Made by a program: the position numbers and the translations under genes. From assembly GCA_013360445.1 (NCBI GenBank), contig JABWBP010000029.1, forward strand, positions 1 to 64,000: a stretch of 64,000 nt of DNA, written 5' to 3'. The DNA comes from Calditrichaceae bacterium (GTDB lineage: Bacteria > Calditrichota > Calditrichia > RBG-13-44-9 > J075). Numbering within the stretch: the stretch's first letter is position 1; every line of letters begins with the position of its first letter. The notes under the pieces were generated by a model. It ran no database searches. It had not been told where the DNA came from and saw only the letters and a program-made list of their open reading frames with translations. Positions 1 through 7,737 of the stretch are shown piece after piece.

Positions 1-32
1 GTTAGGTGAGATTTGTGAATTCTACAAATGTT

Positions 33-49
33 GAACACCTCCGGTGTTC
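33..49. other. Short hairpin at window edge
   Basis: GAACACC, a three-base loop, then GGTGTTC form a perfect 7-bp hairpin. No T-run follows, so it is not a typical intrinsic terminator. The surrounding 1-260 region has no convincing gene. Confidence 0.35.
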
Positions 50-260
50 GAGAAAGAATCCTGGTTACAAAGCGGCTCCATTGCCTGTAAATGGAAATTC
101 CGACGTGCGTTTAGTATAAATCTAAAATCCTGTCAATCTTGTTAATCTTGTCAGGTGTGAAGGAGCAGGCCCTACCCCCCCCGCCCTCCCGACAATACGT
201 TCGCATCCCTGCTTACTTGTCGGGATTAAACCTTCCAGGTTCAACTGCCCTGTTCCCTCA

Positions 261-674
261 CTACTTCTTCTTTTTCAACCGTTCCGCCATCTCCAGAATC
301 AAGCGCCGCTCCTCTTCCTCCAGGGTTTTCAGAATGGCGATGATCTCGCTTAAGTATTTCAGGCGCTCATCGGGGCGCTCCGGAAGCTCTGCGGGGCTTC
401 GGGAAGCGTCTCCGTAGCTGCGCCGGCCGCCCGGCTCGGCCACCTGCCCGGCGGCGGCCTCGCTCTCCCGGTAAGTTTCCCCGGACACCAGCCAGTGCAA
501 ATCCGCTTCCAGCGCCTCGGCAATCAACCCGATGCGGGAGATGCCGGGGTCTTTTTTCTCCTTGATAATATCGCTGAGGGTGGATTCCGGGATGCCGGCG
601 GCCCGGGAAAGCTCCTTCTGGCTCATCCCCCGCTCCTTCAACAGCTGCCTGATTCGTGCGCCGATGTTTTTCAT
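261..674 (-). CDS. XRE-family helix-turn-helix regulator
   Basis: A 137-residue DNA-binding protein. Residues about 5-62 form a Cro/C1-type helix-turn-helix (IRQLLKERGMSQKELSRAAG, then IPESTLSDIIKEKKDP), followed by a Gly/Pro/Glu-rich linker and a charged helical C-terminus (about 100-137) ending in poly-lysine that could mediate dimerisation. The start is the ATG after a long AT-rich stretch; the ribosome site is weak. Upstream lies a cluster of ATTCG/CGAAT half sites that could be its own operator. No partner gene is adjacent on the same strand. The target genes are unknown. The fold assignment is firm; autoregulation is inference. Confidence 0.85.
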   Translation of the reverse strand: MKNIGARIRQLLKERGMSQKELSRAAGIPESTLSDIIKEKKDPGISRIGLIAEALEADLHWLVSGETYRESEAAAGQVAEPGGRRSYGDASRSPAELPERPDERLKYLSEIIAILKTLEEEERRLILEMAERLKKKK

Positions 675-715
675 GGATACGCTTTGGCGAATTTTTTTTA
701 TTTTTTTCTTGATTT

Positions 716-731
716 ATTCGCTATTACGAAT
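716..731. promoter_or_regulatory. Candidate XRE operator, ATTCG-N6-CGAAT
   Basis: An inverted repeat ATTCG-CTATTA-CGAAT lies about 45 bases upstream of the XRE start in an AT-rich tract. Further half sites occur at 688-692 (CGAAT), 757-761 and 771-775 (ATTCG). Their spacing and place fit a phage-repressor-like operator region, but this is positional inference. Confidence 0.4.
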
Positions 732-847
732 TATTTTATGCCCGCAACGGAACAAGATTCGTAAAAGCGGATTCGCGCCATTTCAATTACCGATTCAGCG
801 CGGGGATAAATTAACACCCCGGGGGGAATGAATCAATGGATTTCTAA

Positions 848-913
848 GCGTAATACGTGATGCGTAAAAGGTGATTTCTTTTCCTTACGCATTACGTTTT
901 ACGCGTCACGTAA
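848..913. repeat. Dispersed ACGCATTACG-type inverted repeat
   Basis: Arms resembling GCGTAATACGTGATGCGTAA and TTACGCATTACGTTTTACGC face each other around a short pyrimidine-rich centre. The same motif family recurs at 3401, 7241, 8447 (related arms), 16010, 25928, 45788 and 61702, always between genes. Confidence 0.7.
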
Positions 914-933
914 CCATTACACCGGAGGAGAGC

Positions 934-1203
934 ATGGTCATCAAATGCCAACACGAAGGCTGCAACCGAACCACCGTGGTGGAGTGCATCAAGCCGGAAC
1001 TGGCGGAGTATCCCGGCGACCTGCACGCTCTTGAGGAGGAGGCGCGCCGGAAATTGCTGGCGCAGTACGTGGAGTATTACTGCCCGGAGCACTGCCAGGC
1101 GCACGGTTACTGCTGGAACTGCGGATTCCACCAGGCCGATCCGGCCAATTTCAGCGTCGAGGGATTGTGCCCCAACTGCGAAGGGAAAATGGAGCTGCCC
1201 TGA
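934..1203 (+). CDS. Small cysteine-rich zinc-finger protein
   Basis: An 89-residue protein starting at the ATG that follows GGAGGAG by four bases. It has a CQHEGC site near the N-terminus, a YCPEHC site, and a C-terminal zinc-ribbon-like pair CWNC / CPNC, so probably binds one or two zinc ions. It lies 62 bases upstream of the carbonic anhydrase start on the same strand and may be co-transcribed with it. I do not recognise a named family; a nucleic-acid or protein-binding role is possible but unproven. Confidence 0.75.
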   Translation: MVIKCQHEGCNRTTVVECIKPELAEYPGDLHALEEEARRKLLAQYVEYYCPEHCQAHGYCWNCGFHQADPANFSVEGLCPNCEGKMELP

Positions 1204-1265
1204 TCCTCCCCTTGCCTTTTTACTTTTGCCTTTTTACTTTCCCTCCTACTTCAGCAAGGAGGAAA

Positions 1266-1805
1266 ATGCCCGTGGAAAAAACCGTTCTACCCCCGCTGAC
1301 CCTCACCGTGGAGCCGCGCATCGACCCCAGCGCCTTCATCGCCCGGGGGGCGCAGGTGCTGGGCGACGTGCGCCTGATGGCGGAAGCGTCGGTATGGTAC
1401 AACGCGGTGCTGCGGGGAGACATCAATTATATTTCAGTTGGGGAGCGGAGCAATATTCAGGACGGCAGCATCCTGCACATGGAAAACGACCTGCCCTGCA
1501 TCGTGCGCAACGACGTGACCGTGGGGCACGGGGCAATCTTGCACGCCTGCGAGATCGAAGAGGGCTGCCTGATCGGCATGGGGGCGATCATCCTATCCGG
1601 GGCGGTGATCAAACGCGGGAGCGTGATCGCCGCGGGCGCCATCGTCAAAGAGGGCGCCCTGGTAGAACCGTTTTCCCTGATGGCCGGGGTTCCGGCGCGC
1701 TTCGTGCGCACCCTCCCGGAAGAGACTTTCGAGAAGCATTTGAAGTGGGCCAGGAAGTACGCCGACCTCGCCAAATTGCACCGCCAGAAGGCCCTGGGGC
1801 AGTAG
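1266..1805 (+). CDS. Gamma-class carbonic anhydrase family protein
   Basis: A 179-residue left-handed beta-helix protein, the usual length for the YrdA/PaaY/gamma-CA family. The hexapeptide repeats run from about residue 20 to 150. Recognisable motifs are VWYNAVLRGD, SNIQDGSILHM, VGHGAILHAC and IGMGAII; the His residues in ILHM and VGHGAILH are the expected zinc ligands of the trimer interface. The start chosen is the ATG directly after AAGGAGG; a longer reading frame upstream has no ribosome site. Family members either hydrate CO2 or are metal-binding acyltransferase-like proteins, and the sequence alone does not decide which. The stop codon is followed after one base by a G-rich array. Confidence 0.9.
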   Translation: MPVEKTVLPPLTLTVEPRIDPSAFIARGAQVLGDVRLMAEASVWYNAVLRGDINYISVGERSNIQDGSILHMENDLPCIVRNDVTVGHGAILHACEIEEGCLIGMGAIILSGAVIKRGSVIAAGAIVKEGALVEPFSLMAGVPARFVRTLPEETFEKHLKWARKYADLAKLHRQKALGQ

Positions 1806-1806
1806 C

Positions 1807-1916
1807 GGGGGCAGGGGCAGGGGGCAGGGGGCAGGGGCAGGGGCAGGGGGCAGGGGCAGGGGCAGGGGCAGGGGGCAGGGGCAGGGGGCAGGGGCAGGGG
1901 GCAGGGGCAGGGGCGG
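1807..1916 (+). repeat. G-rich minisatellite (GGGGCA/GGGGGCA units)
   Basis: About 110 bases made almost only of GGGGCA and GGGGGCA units. Four or more G-runs per 30 bases give strong G-quadruplex potential on the plus strand. The array starts one base after the carbonic anhydrase stop and ends at the stop of the four-helix-bundle gene. Confidence 0.95.
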
Positions 1917-2288
1917 TTATTTGGGGAGAAATCGTTCGGGATGATCGGCCATACTACCAAGCATTTTTCCGACTTCCTGGTATCTTTGAATTAATGAATT
2001 GTGAATGTCCTCAGTGATGTAACTACAGTCTTTGGCAAAATCCAAATGCACTGTTGTCTCACTGGTTTCACCATCCGCATCACTCATTTTCATCGTAAAG
2101 TGCCGGGGATATCTCTTCTTTCGATACCCTTCCGCAATATTTGTACAAACAGATCGCGATGATCGCCGGATCTGGTCGGTTAATGAATACATTTCTTCCC
2201 GGGGAAAGGTCTTTGAGAGATGAAATATCTCCATCGCCAACTGATAGGCCAACTGGTAAACTTTTAATTCACGAAAATCGCCTGCCAC
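1917..2288 (-). CDS. Four-helix-bundle protein (23S rRNA intervening-sequence / Avd-like family)
   Basis: Read from a GTG start preceded by AGGGGAG, giving 123 residues, the typical size of this family. Diagnostic stretches are FRELKVYQLAYQLAMEIF, YSLTDQIRRSSRSVCTNIAEGYRKK and the C-terminal DIHNSLIQRYQEVGKMLGSM. Relatives are encoded in 23S rRNA intervening sequences or act as accessory proteins of diversity-generating retroelements, but many are stand-alone and of unknown role; no reverse transcriptase is visible here. The gene is enclosed by two G-rich arrays in inverted orientation and sits exactly between the stop codons of two convergent genes, which looks like an inserted cassette. Confidence 0.85.
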   Translation of the reverse strand: MAGDFRELKVYQLAYQLAMEIFHLSKTFPREEMYSLTDQIRRSSRSVCTNIAEGYRKKRYPRHFTMKMSDADGETSETTVHLDFAKDCSYITEDIHNSLIQRYQEVGKMLGSMADHPERFLPK

Positions 2289-2310
2289 AATTTCTCCCCT
2301 AATGTTATTT

Positions 2311-2385
2311 CTGCCCCCTGCCACCTGCCCCCTGCCACCTGCCCCCTGCTCCTGCTCCTGCCCCTGCTCCTGCCACCTGCCCCTG
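2311..2385 (-). repeat. G-rich array, inverted partner of the one at 1807
   Basis: On the minus strand this is a less regular series of GGGGCAGG, GGTGGCAGG and GGAGCAGG units. Relative to the enclosed gene it lies upstream, and its G-rich strand is opposite to that of the 1807 array. It stops eight bases short of the next gene's stop codon. Confidence 0.9.
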
Positions 2386-2392
2386 TTTTTCC

Positions 2393-3130
2393 TCAGTCGC
2401 CCGCCGATTTCCCGATCAAATACCCCGCTCCCGCGCCGACGCCGAAGCTCAAAATATTGCCGGGGGTGAATTTGAACCACTTGCTCGCCACTTCCTTGCG
2501 GTATTTCTTATCCAACTCCTGGTACTCTGCAAAGAGGTTGTTGTAGGTGCTCATAATGCTGTCCGCTTTCATTTCCAGCACTTTCACCTCTTCATTCTTC
2601 AGCGCCACGGTGCTGTCCAGGTTGGTAATTACGCTGTCTTTGATGCCGATTTCCCGCTCGCTTTTGTCCAGGTCGGCTTTGATCTCCGCCACTTCCGCCC
2701 CGAACAAACGCGGGGCGATGATTCCGTGAACCCCGTCGGCCCGCTGCGCTTCCCAAAACTGCCCCGCCCAGTGGGGAAAGGCCTGGTCCAACTCGCCGAT
2801 CACCCCTTTGGCTTCCCAAAGCTGGTCGATGCGCTCCTTCACGCGCTGGTATTCCTGCTGCAAGCGCGCCAGCCGCTGCTGCAACGCTTCCCGCTCTTCG
2901 GCCAATTGCTGCTCGCGCTCGCGGATCTGCGCCAGGGCGTTATCGAGGCTGTCCACGTAGCGGCGCATGGCAGCGTCTTTGCGCTCTAACTCCTCCATTT
3001 TCTCTTTCTGGGCGCGCAGCTTTTCCCGGGTATCTTGCAGGGAATTCCAGATGCTCCAGATTACCGCCAGCGCCACCAGGACGAGCAGTGCGGTAACGAT
3101 CCAGGAAACCGGGCCTTTAGTCGATGCCAT
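2393..3130 (-). CDS. Membrane-anchored coiled-coil protein
   Basis: A 245-residue protein starting after GGAGGTG. Residues about 8-28 form one N-terminal transmembrane helix (WIVTALLVLVALAVIWSIW), residues 30-110 a long charged coiled coil, residues 115-135 a Trp-containing break, residues 140-205 a second helical segment, and the C-terminus ends in a Gly/Ala-rich hydrophobic stretch (GVGAGAGYLIGKSAGD). Its layout resembles phage spanin-like or envelope-tether proteins, but I recognise no family. The start overlaps the end of the upstream 81-residue gene by 14 bases, so the two are co-translated. Confidence 0.75.
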   Translation of the reverse strand: MASTKGPVSWIVTALLVLVALAVIWSIWNSLQDTREKLRAQKEKMEELERKDAAMRRYVDSLDNALAQIREREQQLAEEREALQQRLARLQQEYQRVKERIDQLWEAKGVIGELDQAFPHWAGQFWEAQRADGVHGIIAPRLFGAEVAEIKADLDKSEREIGIKDSVITNLDSTVALKNEEVKVLEMKADSIMSTYNNLFAEYQELDKKYRKEVASKWFKFTPGNILSFGVGAGAGYLIGKSAGD

Positions 3131-3362
3131 GCTGCACCTCCAGGCGGTCGCCGTTTTTGCGAATGCCTAATTTTTGGGCGAACTCCGCCACCAGCGCCTC
3201 ATCCCCCGCCGCGAGGTCATAGAAAATCGTGTAGCCGTTGGGGGCGGCGTCGCGGAGGGTAATCTCGACGCCGCGGCTCTCTAACTCCAGGAGAAGCTGC
3301 CGGATCACCCACTTGGCGCCCCGGGCCAGTTTCCCGCTCTCATTGCGATTATGTTCGGTCAT
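3117..3362 (-). CDS. Small hypothetical protein, co-translated with the coiled-coil gene
   Basis: 81 residues, predicted soluble, with an alpha-beta pattern (WVIRQLLLELESRGVEITLR, then GYTIFYDLAAGD). A GAGGA site lies upstream. It overlaps the next gene by 14 bases in a different frame, the usual sign of a translationally coupled pair. No family recognised. Confidence 0.65.
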   Translation of the reverse strand: MTEHNRNESGKLARGAKWVIRQLLLELESRGVEITLRDAAPNGYTIFYDLAAGDEALVAEFAQKLGIRKNGDRLEVQHGID

Positions 3363-3400
3363 GGTGTGGTCCTCGGTTCAGGTAGAGTTTTAAAAGAAAA

Positions 3401-3470
3401 TGCGTGAAACGTAATGCGTGAAACGTAATGCGTAACTCGGGATAGGGAATACGCAGTACGCAATACGCAT
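3401..3470. repeat. Dispersed ACGCATTACG-type repeat
   Basis: Two direct copies of GCGTGAAACGTAATG-like sequence followed by GAATACGCAGTACGCAATAC. It fills the gap between peptidase T and the 81-residue gene. A close relative of its second half lies inside the subtilase reading frame near 57190. Confidence 0.7.
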
Positions 3471-3489
3471 CAGGAAATCCGCAATCCGC

Positions 3490-4764
3490 CTACTCCCCCC
3501 GTTCCGCCCAGATTTGCACTAAGTGCAAAATGGTTTCGGCGGCTTTTTCCATATCTTGAATGGAAATCCACTCCCGCTTGCTGTGGAAGTTGTGCCCCCC
3601 GGTGAAGACGTTGGGCGTGGGCAGGCCCATAAAGGAGAGCCGGGAGCCGTCGGTGCCCCCGCGAATGATGCTGCGCCGCGGTTCCAATCCGCTGCGCCGC
3701 ACCGCATCCACGGCGTAATCGCTCACAAAGGGGTATTTTTCCAGCACGTATTTCATGTTGCGGTAGCTTTCGATCACCTTCAGCTCCAGGCGCGCTTGGG
3801 GCCAGTTCTTCAGGGTCTCATCGCGCAGTTTTTCCAGGAATTTTTCCTTCTCCTTCAAACCTTCCACGGTAAAATCGCGGATCAAAAATTTGATTTCCAC
3901 TTCTTCCACGTTGCCGGAGATGGAGTTGGGATGCACGTAGCCTTCCCGTTTTTCGGTGGTTTCCGGGGAGAGGCGCTCCTTGGGCAGGCGCTCCAGGAAG
4001 TCCGCGGCCACCTTCAGGGCGTTTACCATCTTGTTTTTGGCGTAGCCGGGGTGCACGTTGGTGCCGTACACCTGCACTTCCACGGTATCGGCGCTGAAGG
4101 TTTCGTCTTCGATCTCCCCGGCGGTTTCCCCGTCGATGGTGTAGGCGTATTTCGCGCCGAATTCCTGCAAATCGAAGTGCTCCGTGCCCCGGCCAACCTC
4201 TTCATCCACGGTAAAAGCGATTTTGAGCTCCCCGTGGGGAATTTCCGGGTGCGCCAGCAGGTATTCTACCGCGGCCATGATTTCCGAAACCCCGGCCTTG
4301 TTATCCGCGCCCAACAGGGTGGTTCCGTCGGTGGTGATGATATCGTGCCCCAGGCAGTCCTTCAGCGCCGGGTTGCCCCCGGGGTCGATCACCTGGTTAG
4401 AATCCGCGGGCAGAACGATGGCGCCGCCGCGGTAATTTTCATGGATCACCGGCTTCACGTTGGCCCCGCTCACGTCCGGGGAGGTATCCACGTGGGCAAT
4501 CAGCCCGATGGCGGGCACCGCGGCGGGATGGTTTTTGGGCAGGTTGGAAGGCAGGGTCGCGAAAACGTACCCGTGTTCGGTGAGGCGGGCGTCTTTCACC
4601 CCTAAGGATTTCAATTCCTCCACTAACAGCCGGGAAAGATTTAACTGCTTTGCGGTGCTGGGATAAGTTTGCGATTCTTCGCTGGATTGGGTGTCAATTT
4701 TTACATATTTTAGGAACCGTTCTACGAGGGACTTTCGGGGAATTTGCAAACCATGTGCGGCCAT
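3490..4764 (-). CDS. pepT: Peptidase T (tripeptide aminopeptidase)
   Basis: A 424-residue cytoplasmic zinc peptidase of the M20 family that removes the N-terminal residue from tripeptides. Metal and catalytic motifs are present: LIAHVDTSPD (His91, Asp93), LLGADNKAG, AFTVDEEVGRG with the Glu pair, and the C-terminal GGHNFHSKREW. Length matches the family. The start follows a clear AAGGAGATC site. It appears to be a single-gene unit on the minus strand. Housekeeping peptide recycling is the likely role. Confidence 0.96.
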   Translation of the reverse strand: MAAHGLQIPRKSLVERFLKYVKIDTQSSEESQTYPSTAKQLNLSRLLVEELKSLGVKDARLTEHGYVFATLPSNLPKNHPAAVPAIGLIAHVDTSPDVSGANVKPVIHENYRGGAIVLPADSNQVIDPGGNPALKDCLGHDIITTDGTTLLGADNKAGVSEIMAAVEYLLAHPEIPHGELKIAFTVDEEVGRGTEHFDLQEFGAKYAYTIDGETAGEIEDETFSADTVEVQVYGTNVHPGYAKNKMVNALKVAADFLERLPKERLSPETTEKREGYVHPNSISGNVEEVEIKFLIRDFTVEGLKEKEKFLEKLRDETLKNWPQARLELKVIESYRNMKYVLEKYPFVSDYAVDAVRRSGLEPRRSIIRGGTDGSRLSFMGLPTPNVFTGGHNFHSKREWISIQDMEKAAETILHLVQIWAERGE

Positions 4765-5127
4765 TTTTTGATCTCCTTCAAAAGTTTAGCGTCCGATCCG
4801 GCATATATTTGCGCTTCAGAACACAGAATTTCGTAACCGGAAATTATTCAATATCTTGATGCCAAAATTAAAACGTTTCGAGGAAATATCAAAGAGTTTG
4901 AATTATTCGGCTTGTTTTGGGAGTGGGAGGGTAGTTGAATAGTGGATTAATGGATTAGTGGAGTAATGGATTAGTGGAGTAGTGGATGAATGGAGTAATG
5001 GATGGTTAAATGGTTGGATGGTTGAATGGTTGGATAGCAATTTAACCGTTCAGCAATCCAGCAATCCAGCACTCCATCACTCCACCTCCTGGATGCGGAT
5101 GATCGAATCGAACGGAAGGATCGAACG
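4765..5127. repeat. Intergenic region with degenerate TGGATTAGTGGA tandem repeats
   Basis: No gene in this 363-base gap. From about 4936 to 5030 there are some ten degenerate copies of a 9-12 base unit (TGGATTAATGGATTAGTGGA and variants, then TTAAATGGTTGGATGGT). From 5040 to 5092 the complementary form appears (CAGCAATCCAGCACTCCATC), so the two halves can pair into a long imperfect hairpin upstream of the membrane-protein gene. Confidence 0.7.
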
Positions 5128-7041
5128 ATGGCCATGACCCGGACAGGTAAGATTTTGATTGCGATAGCGTCGCTGATCGCGCTGGCATTGCTTTTTATCG
5201 GGTTGATTTCCCTGGCGGAAGGCGGCGGTTACGCCAGCCAGGACAACGCTATTCTCCTGGCGGCGATTTCCGCAATCTCCTTGCTGTTTTTGCTGCTGGG
5301 ACTCTACTCAGGATACCTATTCGTGCGGGCGGTATTCCGGTTGTTAGGCAAATTAGCCGGGTTTGCCGGCGATACGGTTCCCCTGCGCCTCATCAGCCTG
5401 GGGCTGACGGCGCTGATCTTTCCCCAGGTGGTGCGGGAAGTTATCATCGCCCCGGTGCGGTTTTTTATGAATTTCAGCGCCTATTTCATCACGGTTTTGA
5501 ACACCTCCCTCAGCACCCCGGGGGGCGGCTACGGCGGCATGGATCTGCACGATTTGCTGCGCATCAGCCTTTATACCTTCCGCGACGCCTGGATTTACCT
5601 GCGGAACCTGCTGGCGGAGATATTGATCGATCTGCAAATTCCCTCGTTGATGTTAGCCCTGGCCCTGTGGCTCATTTTAGGGCAGATTCTCAGCTTTGTC
5701 TTCGACGGTTCCGCGGGGCGGGGCGAAGAGCGGGGCGGTTTGCCGGGATTTGTGCGTAAACTGGCCCCCGCCACCCGGAAGAATATTCTGCTCACCGCCG
5801 CCTTCCTGGTCAGCGGTTACCTGATTATGACCTCCATGATCGCGGTTCCCTGGTTCCAGCAAACCGGCAAGCCAAACCACGAGGATTGGGAGCGGGAGTT
5901 GGAAACGATTATCACAACCCGGGATACGATTGCCCAAACCGGGGAGGAAATCCCTGGCGCGGCTCCCCTGGATCCCCTCTCCGATGCGTTCCTGGATGAA
6001 AAGGCCGCCCTGGATACCCTGCCGCAATGGGGGCTGCTGCTTGCCCGGGTCAAATCGGATCGAAACGAGCTGTTGCAGCAGCGGAAACTCCTCGCCGACG
6101 GTTGGGAATCGCTGCGCGAGAGCGTGGAAAAACGCAAAAGCAGCCTGCTCAGCCTGGCGAAAATCAGCATCAAGGATACTACCATCAGCCTGGGGCCCCG
6201 GGAGCGCGCCTCTTACTACCTGGAAGTCAGCCAGTGGCTGAGCGCCAGCGCGGAAAATCTCGACGCCGCCCTGAAAGATTACCAAAACCTGTTGAAGCAA
6301 TATGATTACAAGTTAGAAAACTGGGTAAAAGATATCACCGCCGCCCTGGCCAGCGATGCGGAAAAACTCTCCGCGCGGCGGAACAGCGCAAACCCGGATT
6401 CGCTCGAGATGGTATTCGAGAGCGCCTACGTTTACAAGCCCTCCCTTTACACGGAAGATTTGTTTACGGGGCAATCCTCTTTCAGGAACCGGGCGACCGA
6501 TCCCCTGCCGGCGCCGCCCCTGCCCGGCTCGCAATGGGGAATATTCGGGCTGATATCCCGCTGGCTGTTGCGCGCCAACTCCTACGCGCTCATTTTGATT
6601 ACCGGGATGCTCGGTTTCGGCTTATTCGGCTCGCTGATCTCCTCCATCGTGCGGGAGCATTCCCAACGCCGGCCCGAGGAGCCGCTGGTAAAAGATTTGG
6701 ACGCCGCCGTGGTACGCGGCCTCTCCGCGGCGGTGGTGGTTTTTCTCTCCGTCAAGGGCGGGCTGGCGGTGTTTACCAACCAGGAGGTGGAGCCGAATTC
6801 CTACGTGGTGTTTTTTACCTGTTTGGTGGGCGCGGTGTTTAGCGAGCGCATCTGGGAGTGGGCGCGGGAGTGGCTGAAGGGAAAATACGGGGCGGACGGC
6901 AAGGCGGGAGGCGAAGCGGGGGACGCTGCGGAGGCGGGGGAATCGCCCGATCAGGCGGAGGAGCCGGGGGAAGAAGGCGGTTCTTCGGAAAGCGCCGAAA
7001 CAGGACGAAACGATAAGGAACCCACTTCACCCGAAAAATGA
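5128..7041 (+). CDS. Large multi-pass membrane protein, unknown function
   Basis: 637 residues. Hydrophobic helices are visible at about 8-28, 40-65, 85-125, 165-190 and 220-245. A hydrophilic, helix-rich soluble region spans about 250-460, two further transmembrane segments lie near 485-515 and 530-585, and the tail after 595 is highly acidic and Gly-rich. No enzyme motif seen. A GGAAGGA site lies upstream of the ATG, and an in-frame ATG two codons later is also possible. The stop overlaps a possible ATG of the next small gene, suggesting an operon with the zinc-ribbon protein. The family is not recognised; a channel or envelope sensor role would be a guess. Confidence 0.75.
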   Translation: MAMTRTGKILIAIASLIALALLFIGLISLAEGGGYASQDNAILLAAISAISLLFLLLGLYSGYLFVRAVFRLLGKLAGFAGDTVPLRLISLGLTALIFPQVVREVIIAPVRFFMNFSAYFITVLNTSLSTPGGGYGGMDLHDLLRISLYTFRDAWIYLRNLLAEILIDLQIPSLMLALALWLILGQILSFVFDGSAGRGEERGGLPGFVRKLAPATRKNILLTAAFLVSGYLIMTSMIAVPWFQQTGKPNHEDWERELETIITTRDTIAQTGEEIPGAAPLDPLSDAFLDEKAALDTLPQWGLLLARVKSDRNELLQQRKLLADGWESLRESVEKRKSSLLSLAKISIKDTTISLGPRERASYYLEVSQWLSASAENLDAALKDYQNLLKQYDYKLENWVKDITAALASDAEKLSARRNSANPDSLEMVFESAYVYKPSLYTEDLFTGQSSFRNRATDPLPAPPLPGSQWGIFGLISRWLLRANSYALILITGMLGFGLFGSLISSIVREHSQRRPEEPLVKDLDAAVVRGLSAAVVVFLSVKGGLAVFTNQEVEPNSYVVFFTCLVGAVFSERIWEWAREWLKGKYGADGKAGGEAGDAAEAGESPDQAEEPGEEGGSSESAETGRNDKEPTSPEK

Positions 7042-7058
7042 CCGCAGGAGGAATTATC

Positions 7059-7232
7059 ATGATCAAAAAAAACCCCTCCAAAGAAGAAATCCGCCCCGGG
7101 AAACCGGCGGAACAGACCGACCCTAACGTCTGCCCGGTGTGCGGAGGCAAGCTGATCCAGGAAAAATGCAAAGTAGTCTGCCGCAGCGAAAAGTGCGTGT
7201 ACCGGATTATCTATAACTGCTCGGAATTTTAG
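7059..7232 (+). CDS. Small zinc-ribbon protein
   Basis: 57 residues from the ATG after GCAGGAGG; an upstream ATG at 7038 overlapping the previous stop would add seven residues. Contains CPVCGG, then CKVVC and C-terminal CSEF, so four cysteines can bind one zinc. The same layout occurs in many short zinc-ribbon proteins of unknown role. It sits directly behind the large membrane protein and is followed by a strong hairpin terminator. Confidence 0.7.
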   Translation: MIKKNPSKEEIRPGKPAEQTDPNVCPVCGGKLIQEKCKVVCRSEKCVYRIIYNCSEF

Positions 7233-7240
7233 ACCCGTAA

Positions 7241-7288
7241 TGCGTGATGCGCGAAAACTCACGTTTCACGCATCACGCATCACTTTTT
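7241..7288 (+). terminator. Intrinsic terminator built from the ACGCATTACG-type repeat
   Basis: TGCGTGATGCGCGA (7241-7254) pairs with TCACGCATCACGCA (7266-7279), one G-T wobble, and a five-T run follows at 7284-7288. It ends the membrane-protein/zinc-ribbon unit, so here a dispersed repeat appears to serve as a terminator. Confidence 0.7.
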
Positions 7289-7320
7289 ATCGGTTGTTCA
7301 ACCTTTCAGACATTTCCCAA

Positions 7321-7737
7321 CTATTTCGCCAGAATCATTTTCCGGGTTTGCGCAAAGCTGCCCACGGTGATGCGATAGAGATACACGCCCGCGGCGACTT
7401 TCCGGCCGTGATTGTCGGTTCCATTCCATTCCACGGCATATTCGCCGGGAGCTACGGCCTCGTTAATCAAGGTTCTGACTTCCTGGCCGGTGAGATCGTA
7501 GATCTTCAAAGTCACGAAGTCCGCTCTTGCTTCCGTGGCCGCAACGCTGAAGCGAATGGTGGTGGAGGGGTTGAAGGGATTGGGATAATTCTGCTGCAAA
7601 TCAAACCCTTCCGGCGTCACTTCGGAAATGGTGGAATACACCGGGTCGCAGCTAACCGAATTGCCGGCGGCGTCGGTCACCTTGAGGGCGATGGTGCTGC
7701 TCTTGTTATTGTTGACCTTGGTGGCCCGGGCCAGCAC
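7321..7737 (-). pseudogene. Truncated copy of a type-A C-terminal sorting domain
   Basis: About 413 bases almost identical to the 3' end of the gene at 8535-10652: the encoded 138 residues differ at only a few positions (for example KVNNNKSS versus KVKNNKSS, and SEVTPEG versus SEVVPEG). It carries the linker, the PNPFNPSTT motif and the end GVYLYRITVGSFAQTRKMIL. There is no signal peptide, and similarity stops abruptly near 7737. Read as a partial duplication: a broken gene, or a donor or acceptor for recombination. Synonymous changes between copies suggest the duplication is not brand new. Confidence 0.85.

Noticed and set aside
1457-1960. Minus-strand proline/cysteine-rich frame across the G-rich array
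   Set aside because: The PCPCPL pattern is translated repeat DNA; the rest is antisense to the carbonic anhydrase.
1031-2017. Long plus-strand reading frame over the carbonic anhydrase gene and G-rich array
   Set aside because: It is a shadow of the real gene in another frame, and its second half is only translated G-rich repeats (GQGQGAGAG).
1917-2288. Diversity-generating retroelement suggested by the Avd-like protein
   Set aside because: No reverse transcriptase, template repeat or variable repeat was found near it.
3523-4605. 360-residue plus-strand frame opposite peptidase T
   Set aside because: Antisense of a high-GC gene; no ribosome site and a composition typical of such shadows.
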